Notes: generated from the letters alone by a model not told the origin. A DNA stretch of 6,675 nucleotides from Actinomycetota bacterium (GCA_013697465.1 JACCWU010000064.1:1-6675), one strand, 5' to 3'; shown: positions 1-6,356, counted from the stretch's first letter. Translations and numbers: made by a program.

Positions 1-993
1 GTCCATGGGCTCGCCGAGCCATCGGCGCTGCCGTACTCGACGCTCCTGAAACTTCCAGCTCACGGCGCGGTCATCGTCGTGACGCTCACCGAGCCCGAGC
101 CGAACCAAGCACTCAGCACTCGGTATCCGGCGCTCGAGCTCCCCCTGCTCATCCGCGACGCGACGCCATATATCGAGTACGGGACTCAGTTACGGCCCGA
201 CGAACCGCTGGGGCAGTACCAGCTTCGAAGTGTCCTCAACGGCCGCTATGTCGACGTCCACGTCTACTTCGGTACGCCGCAACCGTCGTCCGCGCTGCGC
301 AGGGCGGCCCAGCGTCAGCTCGAACGGCTCGTCGTTCGGTCGACGACCCCTCTCGAGCGAGAGCGAGCCGGGCAGCCGAGCCGAACGGCGAGGCCGTCCG
401 CGCCCGGGCTGATCGACCGGACGTTCGTCTGCGCTCCTGCGCTCATCGGCGGGGTGCGACAGATCGACACCAGAGCTCACAGGGGAAGCGGGCGGCGAGG
501 CTCGGGTTGGGAGCGTCCTGCGTTCGCCTCGGTCTCGACGACGGTCTCCGGGGCGGCGGCCACCGCGATCGAGGATGAGCTCGTCTGGATCGCGGCCGGA
601 CCCCCGTCCGGGTCGGCAACCATCGTCTCCACCCTCGTCGGCTTCACGTTCCCGTTCCGGAACTGGGGGACGCTGGCGTTCAACGGCAAGCTCTGTCGCG
701 GGAGCACGTCACGGGTCCCGCTTGCACGCACGAGGCTCCAAGGCGGCGCGGTGGGACCGATCGACGACCGCTGGGACTGCGTGACCGGTCGCCGCGTCGT
801 CGTGCGGGTGCGCGCGATCCTCGAGTCCAAAGCGTCTCTGAAGTCGTATCGCGACTTCCTGCGGACGACCGTTCCGGTCAAGACTGCGACGCTGGCCGTG
901 CGGACCGAGACGGGGAAGCCGCTCGTCTACGCCCAGGCTCTCGAGTCTGGGAAGACCTTCCTCTACACGGCGCCGACCTGCTTGCCTGACTGA
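1..993 (+). CDS. 5'-truncated modular protein, domain A plus four-cysteine domain C
   Basis: No family is recognised. The reading frame is open from base 1, and the first 26 codons, upstream of the GTG at 79, already match the downstream anti-sigma-like proteins: PYSTLLKLPAHGAVIVVTL here against PYATLEALPARGVVIVATF there. The real start is therefore left of the window and the GTG at 79 is internal. Counting from base 1, residues 1 to about 112 are domain A, ending in LGQYQL, VYFGTPQPS and AAQRQL. A linker rich in Arg, Ser and Pro follows to about 136. Residues 137-330 are domain C, which starts with IDRTF and has cysteines at 144, 232, 260 and 327, all matched in the next gene's product. The stop TGA overlaps the next ATG by one base, so the two genes are probably co-translated. 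It is likely a secreted or membrane-anchored extracytoplasmic protein, possibly a third sensor, but its N-terminus is not visible. Confidence 0.8.
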   Translation, partial: VHGLAEPSALPYSTLLKLPAHGAVIVVTLTEPEPNQALSTRYPALELPLLIRDATPYIEYGTQLRPDEPLGQYQLRSVLNGRYVDVHVYFGTPQPSSALRRAAQRQLERLVVRSTTPLERERAGQPSRTARPSAPGLIDRTFVCAPALIGGVRQIDTRAHRGSGRRGSGWERPAFASVSTTVSGAAATAIEDELVWIAAGPPSGSATIVSTLVGFTFPFRNWGTLAFNGKLCRGSTSRVPLARTRLQGGAVGPIDDRWDCVTGRRVVVRVRAILESKASLKSYRDFLRTTVPVKTATLAVRTETGKPLVYAQALESGKTFLYTAPTCLPD

Positions 994-1640
994 TGAGGCG
1001 CCTCGGGCTCACCCTCGCGATCGTGTTTCTCGGCGGCGGTGGTGCGCTCCTACAACCGACGGCCGATGCCCAGCCGGCGGCATCGCGGGTCATCGACCGC
1101 ACCTACAGTTGCTCGGTCGAGGCCCGCGCGGGTGTTCGAGAGGTGCAGGCGCAAGCCAACGCGGGGTTGCGTTGGATCGAGGATCGCGCGAAGTGGAAGC
1201 GCCTCGCCGGTGCAGTCGTCAGCGATTCCGTGACGGTCCTCGGCTTCGTGTCCGCCGGAAACCCTCTGGCCCCGGAGAACGGGTTCCGCTTTCCTCCTCA
1301 GAGACTCGCGATCCTCGCTGGGTCGAAGTGCCGCGCCGCGGCTCGCATCCCGCTCTCGAGGGCGGGCCTTTCGGGTGGGCCGGCGAGCCAGCTCGGGGAT
1401 GCGTACGACTGCGTCGCGGGGAGCCGAGTTATCGTGCGCGTCCGAGGCGTCTTTCGAGGGCCGACGTCACTCAAGCCGAAGAGGTACGCCGGAGGCGTGA
1501 CTCAGCTCGAGGCGGCGGGCACGGTGACGCAGGGCTATCTCGCCGTTCGAAGCGGCGCCGGCAAGCCGCTCGCCTACGCGGAGGTGTTCGAGTCGGGCAA
1601 GGCGCGTCTCTTCACCGCACGGGGCTGCGTCGAAGATTGA
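993..1640 (+). CDS. Small secreted four-cysteine protein (domain C)
   Basis: The 215-residue product is of unknown function. It opens with a clear signal peptide: MRR, a hydrophobic core LGLTLAIVFLGGGGALL, then TADA with likely cleavage after Ala26, so the mature protein should be exported. Residues about 33-215 form one domain homologous to the C-terminal part of the preceding gene's product. Shared features are IDRT near the start, a Cys-Arg followed by a PLSRAGL-like stretch, DCV before a VIVRVR strand, GKPLAYAEVFESGK, and a final Cys. All four cysteines (40, 113, 140, 212) are conserved in order, which suggests two disulfides in an oxidising location. The ATG shares one base with the upstream TGA and has no obvious Shine-Dalgarno, so translational coupling is likely. 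The adjacent domain copies look like a tandem duplication that gave one free and one fused version. I see no catalytic motif. Confidence 0.85.
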   Translation: MRRLGLTLAIVFLGGGGALLQPTADAQPAASRVIDRTYSCSVEARAGVREVQAQANAGLRWIEDRAKWKRLAGAVVSDSVTVLGFVSAGNPLAPENGFRFPPQRLAILAGSKCRAAARIPLSRAGLSGGPASQLGDAYDCVAGSRVIVRVRGVFRGPTSLKPKRYAGGVTQLEAAGTVTQGYLAVRSGAGKPLAYAEVFESGKARLFTARGCVED

Positions 1641-1650
1641 TCGGACGCGT

Positions 1651-1678
1651 GGAACCTTTCGGGCGGAACCGGCGACTA
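1651..1678 (+). promoter_or_regulatory. Predicted ECF-type promoter of the first sigma factor
   Basis: In the 46-base gap before the sigma gene, GGAACC (1651-1656) is followed by TTTCG and, after a 16-base spacer, by CGACTA (1673-1678). GGAAC-type -35 elements and CGTC/CGTCTA-like -10 elements are typical of ECF sigma factors, so autoregulation is plausible. Transcription would begin around 1684-1686, almost on the ATG at 1687, which lacks a Shine-Dalgarno. The mRNA may therefore be leaderless. A second GGAACC at 1665-1670 lies too close to the start to drive this gene. The motif and spacing are seen; activity and cognate sigma are inferred. Confidence 0.55.
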
Positions 1679-1686
1679 CCTGACGG

Positions 1687-2232
1687 ATGCTGAGCGCCGA
1701 TCCCTCTCCGACCGATCCCGAGGAGCCGAGGTCGCAAGCCGAGTTCGACGAGGAGGAGCTCGTCCGGCGCGCCCAGCTCGGAAGCGCGGCGGCGTTCGAG
1801 CAGCTCGTCGTGGCCCGCGGGCCGCAGCTCTACCGCTACCTCGCGGCTCGACTCTGCGACGAGAGTGACGCGCGAGACGCTCTGCAAGAGACCCTCGCGG
1901 CCGCCTGGCAGGGATTGCCGACACTCAGGAGCCGGAGCCGGTTCTGGCCGTGGGTCGTCGGCATCGCCACGCACAAGGCCGCTGACGTCGCGCGCGGCCG
2001 GGTCCGAGCAACGGAGCGGGAGCCGGAAGCGCCCGCACCGGACGAAGACAGCGCAGCCGAGATTCGGGAGGCGCTCGCGGTGCTTCCCGATCGCTTCCGG
2101 CAGGTGCTCCTCCTCCGCTACGTCCTGCATCTCTCCGAGGACGAGGTGGCGAGCGCGCTCGGCGTCCGGGTCGGAACCGTCAAGTCGAGGAGCGCCCGCG
2201 CTCGCAAGGCGCTCGAGGAGCTGCTGCGATGA
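1687..2232 (+). CDS. ECF-family RNA polymerase sigma factor (first copy)
   Basis: A 181-residue sigma-70 family protein of the extracytoplasmic-function type, which directs RNA polymerase to a specific promoter set. An acidic 25-residue N-terminal tail precedes region 2 (about 36-104), which contains DARDALQETLAAAWQGL and the WPWVVGIATHKAADVARGR helix used in core binding and -10 recognition. A short acidic linker leads to region 4 (about 126-180), with LPDRFRQVLLLRY and the helix-turn-helix LSEDEVASALGVRVGTVKSR that reads the -35. There is no region 1.1 or 3 and no C-terminal extension, so this is a minimal ECF factor. It ends in ATGA, a four-base overlap with the membrane protein gene that probably encodes its inhibitor. 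The ATG at 1687 is chosen because it sits just behind a predicted ECF promoter and gives a normal length. The exact ECF group cannot be assigned by eye. Confidence 0.93.
   Translation: MLSADPSPTDPEEPRSQAEFDEEELVRRAQLGSAAAFEQLVVARGPQLYRYLAARLCDESDARDALQETLAAAWQGLPTLRSRSRFWPWVVGIATHKAADVARGRVRATEREPEAPAPDEDSAAEIREALAVLPDRFRQVLLLRYVLHLSEDEVASALGVRVGTVKSRSARARKALEELLR
2215..2220 (+). promoter_or_regulatory. Ribosome binding site for the first anti-sigma-like gene
   Basis: GAGGAG lies inside the last codons of the sigma gene, eight bases before the ATG at 2229. It supports that start and coupled translation of sigma factor and partner through the ATGA overlap. Confidence 0.6.
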
Positions 2233-3482
2233 AGAGGAACGGGAGCGAGATCGAGGACGGGCGCGGCAGGGAGCTGTTCGCCGACTTGGGACGGCAGACA
2301 CCGCCGCTGGACGACCGCGAGCTTCGCGCGATGGCCCGCTCGGCGGCGGCGGAGCCGAGGTCGCCCCAGGCCGCAAGCACGTCCTTGCTCTCGCGCACGC
2401 ACTGGGCACACCCGTTTCGGTGGGTCGGGGCAACGGTCGCCGTCGCGCTGGTCGTGGGGAGCGGCCTGGGCTTCAGCCTGGGCAGCTCGCTCACCTCACC
2501 CGAGAGCGCACGGGCGAGCTTCGTCGGCACGGGCTTCCTGCCGGCGCAAGGCTGGACGGTCGTGCAATCGGGCAGGGTGGACTCGCGAGGTGTGGCGAGC
2601 GCCGTCGCCGCGAATGTGCCGCTTCGTCCCGAGGACGACCTCGAAGCCGTCCCGTACGCCACGCTCGAGGCGCTCCCCGCACGGGGCGTGGTCATCGTCG
2701 CGACGTTCACGACGCGCGGCGATCCCGGAGCAGACTTCGCGTATCCGCCGCAGGCGCTGCCGCTGCAGATCGCCACCGCGACGCCTGTTCCGAACGGCCT
2801 GGTCGTTCCGCGTCCTCTCGGCGAGTACCGCCTTCGGGCCGGAATCAGGGGAACGAACGTTGACGCCCGAATCTACTTCGGAACCCCGAAGCCGTCTGGC
2901 GAGCTGCGCGCGGCGGCACAGCGCCAGCTGAACCAGCTCGCCGTAGCCGCCGAGCGCGTGACGATCTTCGCTCGTCCGACGATCATCGGCGAGGAGCCGG
3001 TTATTGTCTACGGATCGGTCGATAGCGGTCGGGCCGGCGAGGAGGTCACGATTCAAGCCAAGGACTGCGGCAGCGACTTCTTCCGAGTGTTCGCGGGGAC
3101 GACGACGCGGGACGGCGGCGGCTGGTCGACGGTGATCTTCCCGAGAATCAACACAACGCTCCGCGCCGTTTGGAAGGACAGCGCAAGCGGGCAGGTTGGC
3201 GTCCGGTTTCGGACGCCGATTTTCATCGACCGGCAGAGGCAGGGAGCCGGATTCAGGGTCGGCGTGTTCGGAGTTCGAAGAAGCTTCTGGCACAAGCGGG
3301 TTCTGGTTCAGCGCCGTCAGGGAGGCACCTGGAAGACCGTTAAGACGGTCGTGCTGACCGAGCCAGCCTGGACGAAGTTCAGCCTGTCGGTTCCGAAAGG
3401 TTCGTTCGTACGGGCTGTTCTACCGCTCTCGCAGGCGAGGCCGTGCTACCTCCCGGGGTTCAGCAGGACGTTGCGCACGTGA
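2229..3482 (+). CDS. Putative membrane anti-sigma factor with external domains A and B (first copy)
   Basis: A 417-residue protein with a charged cytoplasmic N-terminus (1 to about 63), one Gly-rich transmembrane helix (about 64-85, WVGATVAVALVVGSGLGF) and a large external part. Domain A (about 98-240) includes GWTVVQSG, the EDDL/VPYATLE stretch, VIVATFTTRGDPGADFAYP, LGEYRL, IYFGTPKPS and AAAQRQLNQL. Domain B (about 244-417) has an Ig-like look: YGSVDSGRAGEEVTIQAKDCG, then TTRDGGGWST and a TTLRAVW strand. It carries the only two cysteines, C280 and C405, a possible disulfide. The position directly behind an ECF sigma gene with an ATGA overlap, plus this topology, suggests a transmembrane anti-sigma factor that senses something outside. 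The cytoplasmic tail lacks the HxxxCxxC zinc anti-sigma motif and resembles no anti-sigma domain I know. The role is therefore inferred from context, and a sensor that does not bind sigma remains possible. Confidence 0.85.
   Translation: MKRNGSEIEDGRGRELFADLGRQTPPLDDRELRAMARSAAAEPRSPQAASTSLLSRTHWAHPFRWVGATVAVALVVGSGLGFSLGSSLTSPESARASFVGTGFLPAQGWTVVQSGRVDSRGVASAVAANVPLRPEDDLEAVPYATLEALPARGVVIVATFTTRGDPGADFAYPPQALPLQIATATPVPNGLVVPRPLGEYRLRAGIRGTNVDARIYFGTPKPSGELRAAAQRQLNQLAVAAERVTIFARPTIIGEEPVIVYGSVDSGRAGEEVTIQAKDCGSDFFRVFAGTTTRDGGGWSTVIFPRINTTLRAVWKDSASGQVGVRFRTPIFIDRQRQGAGFRVGVFGVRRSFWHKRVLVQRRQGGTWKTVKTVVLTEPAWTKFSLSVPKGSFVRAVLPLSQARPCYLPGFSRTLRT
2520..3482 (+). repeat. Ectodomain-coding segment, duplicate copy 1
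   Basis: This segment codes for external domains A and B of the first membrane protein. It is homologous in protein and DNA to 4342-5337. The alignment includes a 26-base identical run (3060-3085 with 4885-4910), and both copies end in the same ten bases, GCGCACGTGA. Confidence 0.8.
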
Positions 3483-3502
3483 AAGTCCTGACTCGCGCCC
3501 AC

Positions 3503-3531
3503 CCAACCTTTCGAGGCCTCACGCGCTCTTA
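3503..3531 (+). promoter_or_regulatory. Predicted ECF-type promoter of the second sigma factor
   Basis: CCAACC (3503-3508) continues as TTTCG, giving the nine-base string AACCTTTCG also found at the first sigma promoter. A 17-base spacer leads to CTCTTA (3526-3531) and then CC, similar to CTACC at the first promoter. The shared string lies 37 bases before the GTG at 3542, against 34 bases before the first sigma ATG. The -35 lacks the GG of GGAACC, so this site is weaker than the first. The match is seen; promoter function is inferred. Confidence 0.4.
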
Positions 3532-3541
3532 CCAAGTGACC

Positions 3542-4114
3542 GTGCAAGGCGACGACACCCTCGTCCGTCTGGCCCGCCGCGTCATCGAGGGCGACCCCGA
3601 ATCGCTCGACAAACTGCTGCGCGAGCTCGAACCGCTCGTCGTCCGAACCGTCCGCCTGATCGTCGGCTCGGGATCGTGGGCGGCCGAAGACGCCGCCCAG
3701 GACGCGCTCCTCGATGTCGTCCGCGGGATCCAGACGCTGCGTGCACCCGAAGCCGTGAGGACGTGGGCGCTTCGCGTGGCGTCGACGAGGGCGATCAAGG
3801 TCGCGAGGCGGGAGCGGCTCCTCTCGCTTCGGCGGGCTGCACTCATCGACCCGGTCCTCGCGGTGGAGCCGGCCGACGGTCGCTCGGCGGCGCTGAAGGA
3901 GGCCTTCGACAGACTTCCGCCGAAGCTTCGCGCTATCGCCGTGCTCCGGTTGCACGTTGGGCTCAGCGAGGCGGAGACCGCAGGAGTGATGGGCTGCTCG
4001 CTCGGCACGGTCAAGTCCAACTTGCACGACGCCCGGAAGCGACTCGCAGCCTCACTCGGTGCGCGCGGCTTCGCCCCCGCGGCGTCCAAGCGATGCGTGG
4101 AGGAGATCGCCTGA
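3542..4114 (+). CDS. ECF-family RNA polymerase sigma factor (second copy)
   Basis: About 190 residues when started at GTG 3542. Region 2 (about 21-90) includes WAAEDAAQDALLDVVRGIQTL and the VRTWALRVASTRAIKVARR helix. Region 4 (about 115-172) has LPPKLRAIAVLRLHVGLSE and the helix-turn-helix ending in LGTVKSNLHDARKRL. A tail of about 18 residues follows. Outside the core motifs it resembles the first sigma factor little, so it probably reads a different or only partly overlapping promoter set. The Asp usual near the end of the region 2 helix (AADVAR in the first copy) is Lys here. The start is uncertain: the frame also offers GTG at 3443, 3479 (GTGA overlap with the preceding stop) and 3536. 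GTG 3542 is preferred because the codons of 3479-3535 have clearly fewer G/C third bases than the gene body, and a promoter-like sequence sits there. The TGATG end couples it to the next gene. Confidence 0.88.
   Translation: MQGDDTLVRLARRVIEGDPESLDKLLRELEPLVVRTVRLIVGSGSWAAEDAAQDALLDVVRGIQTLRAPEAVRTWALRVASTRAIKVARRERLLSLRRAALIDPVLAVEPADGRSAALKEAFDRLPPKLRAIAVLRLHVGLSEAETAGVMGCSLGTVKSNLHDARKRLAASLGARGFAPAASKRCVEEIA
4099..4105 (+). promoter_or_regulatory. Ribosome binding site fixing the second anti-sigma-like start
   Basis: GGAGGAG, eight bases before ATG 4114, is one of the two strongest Shine-Dalgarno sequences in the window. It fixes the start at 4114 although the reading frame stays open back to 3676, where it only shadows the sigma gene. 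Confidence 0.7.
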
Positions 4115-5337
4115 TGCCTACCGACAAGGAACCGCCCGTCGGTCTCGACGAGCTCGCGAAAATCCTCGAGAGCTACGAGGGTCCGCCGCAGCCAAGAGGA
4201 AAGCCGACGTCGGGTAGACAGCCGTCGAGGCCCGGACTTCGCCGGACAGGTGTCGTCGCCGCCGGCGCGTTGCTCGTCGGAAGCGGCCTCGGGTTCGGTT
4301 TCGCGAGCTCGCTCACCCCGAGCGGGAGCGCTGGAACGCCCTTTGCGGGCACGGGATTCCTGCCGGTGCGGGGCTGGTCCGTCATACAGTCCGGCACGGT
4401 CGACGCGAACGGCGCCTCGCGGGCGATCGCGGCCAACGTCCCGCTGCGGCCAGAGGACGACCTGCAGGACGTCCCGTACGCGACGCTCGAGTCACTGCCT
4501 GCCGGCGGTGTCGTGATCGTCGCAACGTTCACAACGCGTGGCGACCCGGGAGCGGACTTCGCGTATCCGGTACGAGTGCTCCCGCTGACGATCGCGGCCG
4601 CGGTTCCTGCCACGGGAGACCGGCTGCCCGTCCCACGCGAGCTCGGTCAGTACCGCCTTCAGGCGGGCGTCGGGGGGACCAACGTGGACGCGCGCCTGTA
4701 CTTCGGAAGCGCACAACCCTCGTCGCGGCAACTCGCCGCCGCCCAGCGTCAGCTCAACCGCTTGTCCGTCGCGTCCGACCGCGTGACGATCTTTGCGCGA
4801 CCGACCATTGCCGACACGACTCCGGTCACGGTCTTCGGGTCGGTCGACAACGGCAGAGCCGGAGAGGCCGTCACGATCCAGGCGAAGGACTGCGGCAGCG
4901 ACTTCTTCCGCGTCTTCGCCGGGGCCGAGACGCGAGACGGCGGCGGTTGGTCGACGCTCGTCTACCCTCGGATCACCACGACGCTTCGAGCCATCTGGAA
5001 CGACTCCGCGAGCTCGCAGGTCACGATTCGCCGGCGGGCAAGCGTCTTTTTCGACAAGTTGCGACGCGGAAGTGGCTTCAGGGTCGGTGCCGGCGGCATG
5101 CGGAGCTTCTGGCGGAAGAAGGTCGTCATCCAGCGCCGTCAAGGCGGTGACTGGAGACACGCGAAGACGGTAGTGCTCAGCGACTCGCTGGGCGGCGGAA
5201 CCCCCAACTCCGGAAGCTGGTCTCAGGCCGAGTTCACGCTCTCGGTCCCGAAGGGCACCCTCATCCGCGCGGTCGTGCCACTCTCGGAGGTGCGCCCCTG
5301 CTATCTCTCCGGCGTCAGCCGGACGGTGCGCACGTGA
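4114..5337 (+). CDS. Putative membrane anti-sigma factor with external domains A and B (second copy)
   Basis: A 407-residue paralogue of the protein at 2229. The cytoplasmic N-terminus is short (1 to about 44, beginning MPTDKEPPVGLDELAKILES) and does not align with the first copy's tail. One transmembrane helix (about 45-66, TGVVAAGALLVGSGLGFGF) follows. The external part is nearly the same as in the first copy: GWSVIQSG, VPYATLESLP, VIVATFTTRGDPGADFAYP, GTNVDARLYFG and AAAQRQLN for domain A, then VTIFARPTI, GSVDNGRAGE, IQAKDCGSDFFRVFAG and TRDGGGWST for domain B, with Cys again before GSDFF and in RPCYLSG. Near the C-terminus it has roughly ten extra residues (around LGGGTPNSGSW). It directly follows the second sigma gene (TGATG), so it is probably that factor's membrane-bound regulator. 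There is no zinc anti-sigma motif. The diverged tail joined to a conserved sensor suggests the same stimulus but a different sigma partner. Confidence 0.86.
   Translation: MPTDKEPPVGLDELAKILESYEGPPQPRGKPTSGRQPSRPGLRRTGVVAAGALLVGSGLGFGFASSLTPSGSAGTPFAGTGFLPVRGWSVIQSGTVDANGASRAIAANVPLRPEDDLQDVPYATLESLPAGGVVIVATFTTRGDPGADFAYPVRVLPLTIAAAVPATGDRLPVPRELGQYRLQAGVGGTNVDARLYFGSAQPSSRQLAAAQRQLNRLSVASDRVTIFARPTIADTTPVTVFGSVDNGRAGEAVTIQAKDCGSDFFRVFAGAETRDGGGWSTLVYPRITTTLRAIWNDSASSQVTIRRRASVFFDKLRRGSGFRVGAGGMRSFWRKKVVIQRRQGGDWRHAKTVVLSDSLGGGTPNSGSWSQAEFTLSVPKGTLIRAVVPLSEVRPCYLSGVSRTVRT
4342..5337 (+). repeat. Ectodomain-coding segment, duplicate copy 2
   Basis: Second copy of the domain A and B coding segment at 2520-3482. 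The best-conserved part at protein level runs from VTIFARPTI through DSAS. It is longer than copy 1 mainly through an insertion near 5190-5220. Confidence 0.8.
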
Positions 5338-6341
5338 GCGGCGACGACCGCAGCGCCGAGCTCGCGAATCGCCTGCTCGCGAACGTCGAGACCGTCGTCC
5401 TCGGGAAGACGGAGGAGATCAAGCTCGTGCTCTCGGCGCTCCTTTGCGGCGGGCACGTGCTCCTCGAGGACGTGCCGGGGACTGCGAAGACCATCCTCGC
5501 CCGCGCGATCGCCGGGTCGATCGAGGGGGCGACGAACGCGCGCATCCAGTGCACTCCTGACCTCCAGCCGACGGACGTCACCGGGCTCTCCGTCTTCGAC
5601 CAGCGCCAGCGCGACTTCGAGTTCCGGCCGGGGCCAGTGTTCGCGAACGTCGTCCTCGTCGACGAGATCAACCGCGCGATGCCGAAGACGCAGTCCGCCC
5701 TGCTCGAGGCGATGGCCGAGCAGCAGGTGACGATCGACGGCGTCACGCGCGCGCTCCCCGATCCCTTCCTCGTGCTGGCGACCGAGAACCCGATCGAGCA
5801 GGAGGGGACGTTCCCGCTGCCGGAGGCGCAGCTCGACCGCTTCTTCCTCCGCACCGCGCTCGGCTACCCCGGCGAGGACGAGGAGGTGCAGATCGTCGAA
5901 GAGCAGCTCCGGGTGCACCCGCTCGCCCGGCTGCGGCCGGTTCTGACGCTCGAGGAGGTGAAGGAGCTCAGGGATGCCGTGCACGACGTCTACATCGACC
6001 CGCTCGTCCGCCGCTGGGTGATCCAGCTCGTGCGCGCGACCCGCGTCGCCGAGGGAGTCGCGATCGGCGCCTCCGTCCGCGGGAGCCTCGCGCTCGAGCG
6101 CGCGACCCGCGCCTGGGCGCTCCTGGATGGACGGGAGTTCGTGACTCCGGTGGACGTCGAGAGCCTCCTGCTCCCGGTCGTCATGCACCGGATCGTCTTC
6201 GCGCCGAGCTTCGTCGCGGAGGCGAGGGAGATCGGCTGGACGGAGGCGGCGGCCCGTTTCCGCGAGCAGTGCCTCACGCTCGCGCCGCGGCCCGGGGCGG
6301 GACTCGAAGCCGGGCTGGAGGCCGCCGTCCAGTCCGCGTGA
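5334..6341 (+). CDS. MoxR-type AAA+ ATPase
   Basis: A 335-residue, full-length MoxR-family AAA+ ATPase. These hexameric, ATP-driven chaperones usually work with von Willebrand factor A or DUF58 proteins to mature or activate client complexes. Visible motifs in order are Walker A DVPGTAKT (46-53, Lys52/Thr53), Walker B VVLVDE (106-111) followed by the MoxR hallmark INRAMPKTQSALLEAM, sensor 1 ATENP (149-153), EAQLDRF with the probable arginine finger (164-170), and the helical-lid sensor 2 GASVRG (245-250, Arg249). All catalytic residues are present. No signal peptide is seen, so it is cytoplasmic. The GTG start overlaps the preceding TGA by four bases, and 22 bases separate its stop from the next start, so it belongs to this operon. 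The expected DUF58/vWA partner is not in the window and may lie further right. The specific client is unknown. Confidence 0.95.
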   Translation: MSGDDRSAELANRLLANVETVVLGKTEEIKLVLSALLCGGHVLLEDVPGTAKTILARAIAGSIEGATNARIQCTPDLQPTDVTGLSVFDQRQRDFEFRPGPVFANVVLVDEINRAMPKTQSALLEAMAEQQVTIDGVTRALPDPFLVLATENPIEQEGTFPLPEAQLDRFFLRTALGYPGEDEEVQIVEEQLRVHPLARLRPVLTLEEVKELRDAVHDVYIDPLVRRWVIQLVRATRVAEGVAIGASVRGSLALERATRAWALLDGREFVTPVDVESLLLPVVMHRIVFAPSFVAEAREIGWTEAAARFREQCLTLAPRPGAGLEAGLEAAVQSA

Positions 6342-6346
6342 CGACG

Positions 6347-6356
6347 AGAGGAGGAG
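6347..6356 (+). promoter_or_regulatory. Strong ribosome binding site before the last gene
   Basis: AGAGGAGGAG contains GGAGG at 6350-6354, nine bases before ATG 6364 and six before GTG 6361. It supports a gene start here even though the gene runs out of the window. Confidence 0.7.

Noticed and set aside
1612..2433. 273-residue open frame on the minus strand opposite the first sigma gene
   Set aside because: Low-complexity Arg/Pro/Ser composition typical of antisense frames in high-GC DNA; the plus strand encodes clear sigma regions 2 and 4.
1865..2863. Long plus-strand frame overlapping the sigma and anti-sigma genes
   Set aside because: Arg/Ser/Gly-rich with no recognisable motif and wholly covered by two supported genes in other frames.
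2496..3293. 265-residue open frame on the minus strand opposite the first membrane protein
   Set aside because: A similar antisense frame appears opposite the paralogue at 4492-5160, as expected from a mirrored duplicated gene rather than a real gene.
3676..4113. N-terminal extension of the second anti-sigma-like protein back to 3676
   Set aside because: This stretch overlaps the well-supported sigma gene in another frame, looks like Arg/Gly/Ala-rich shadow translation, and a strong GGAGGAG site marks the start at 4114.
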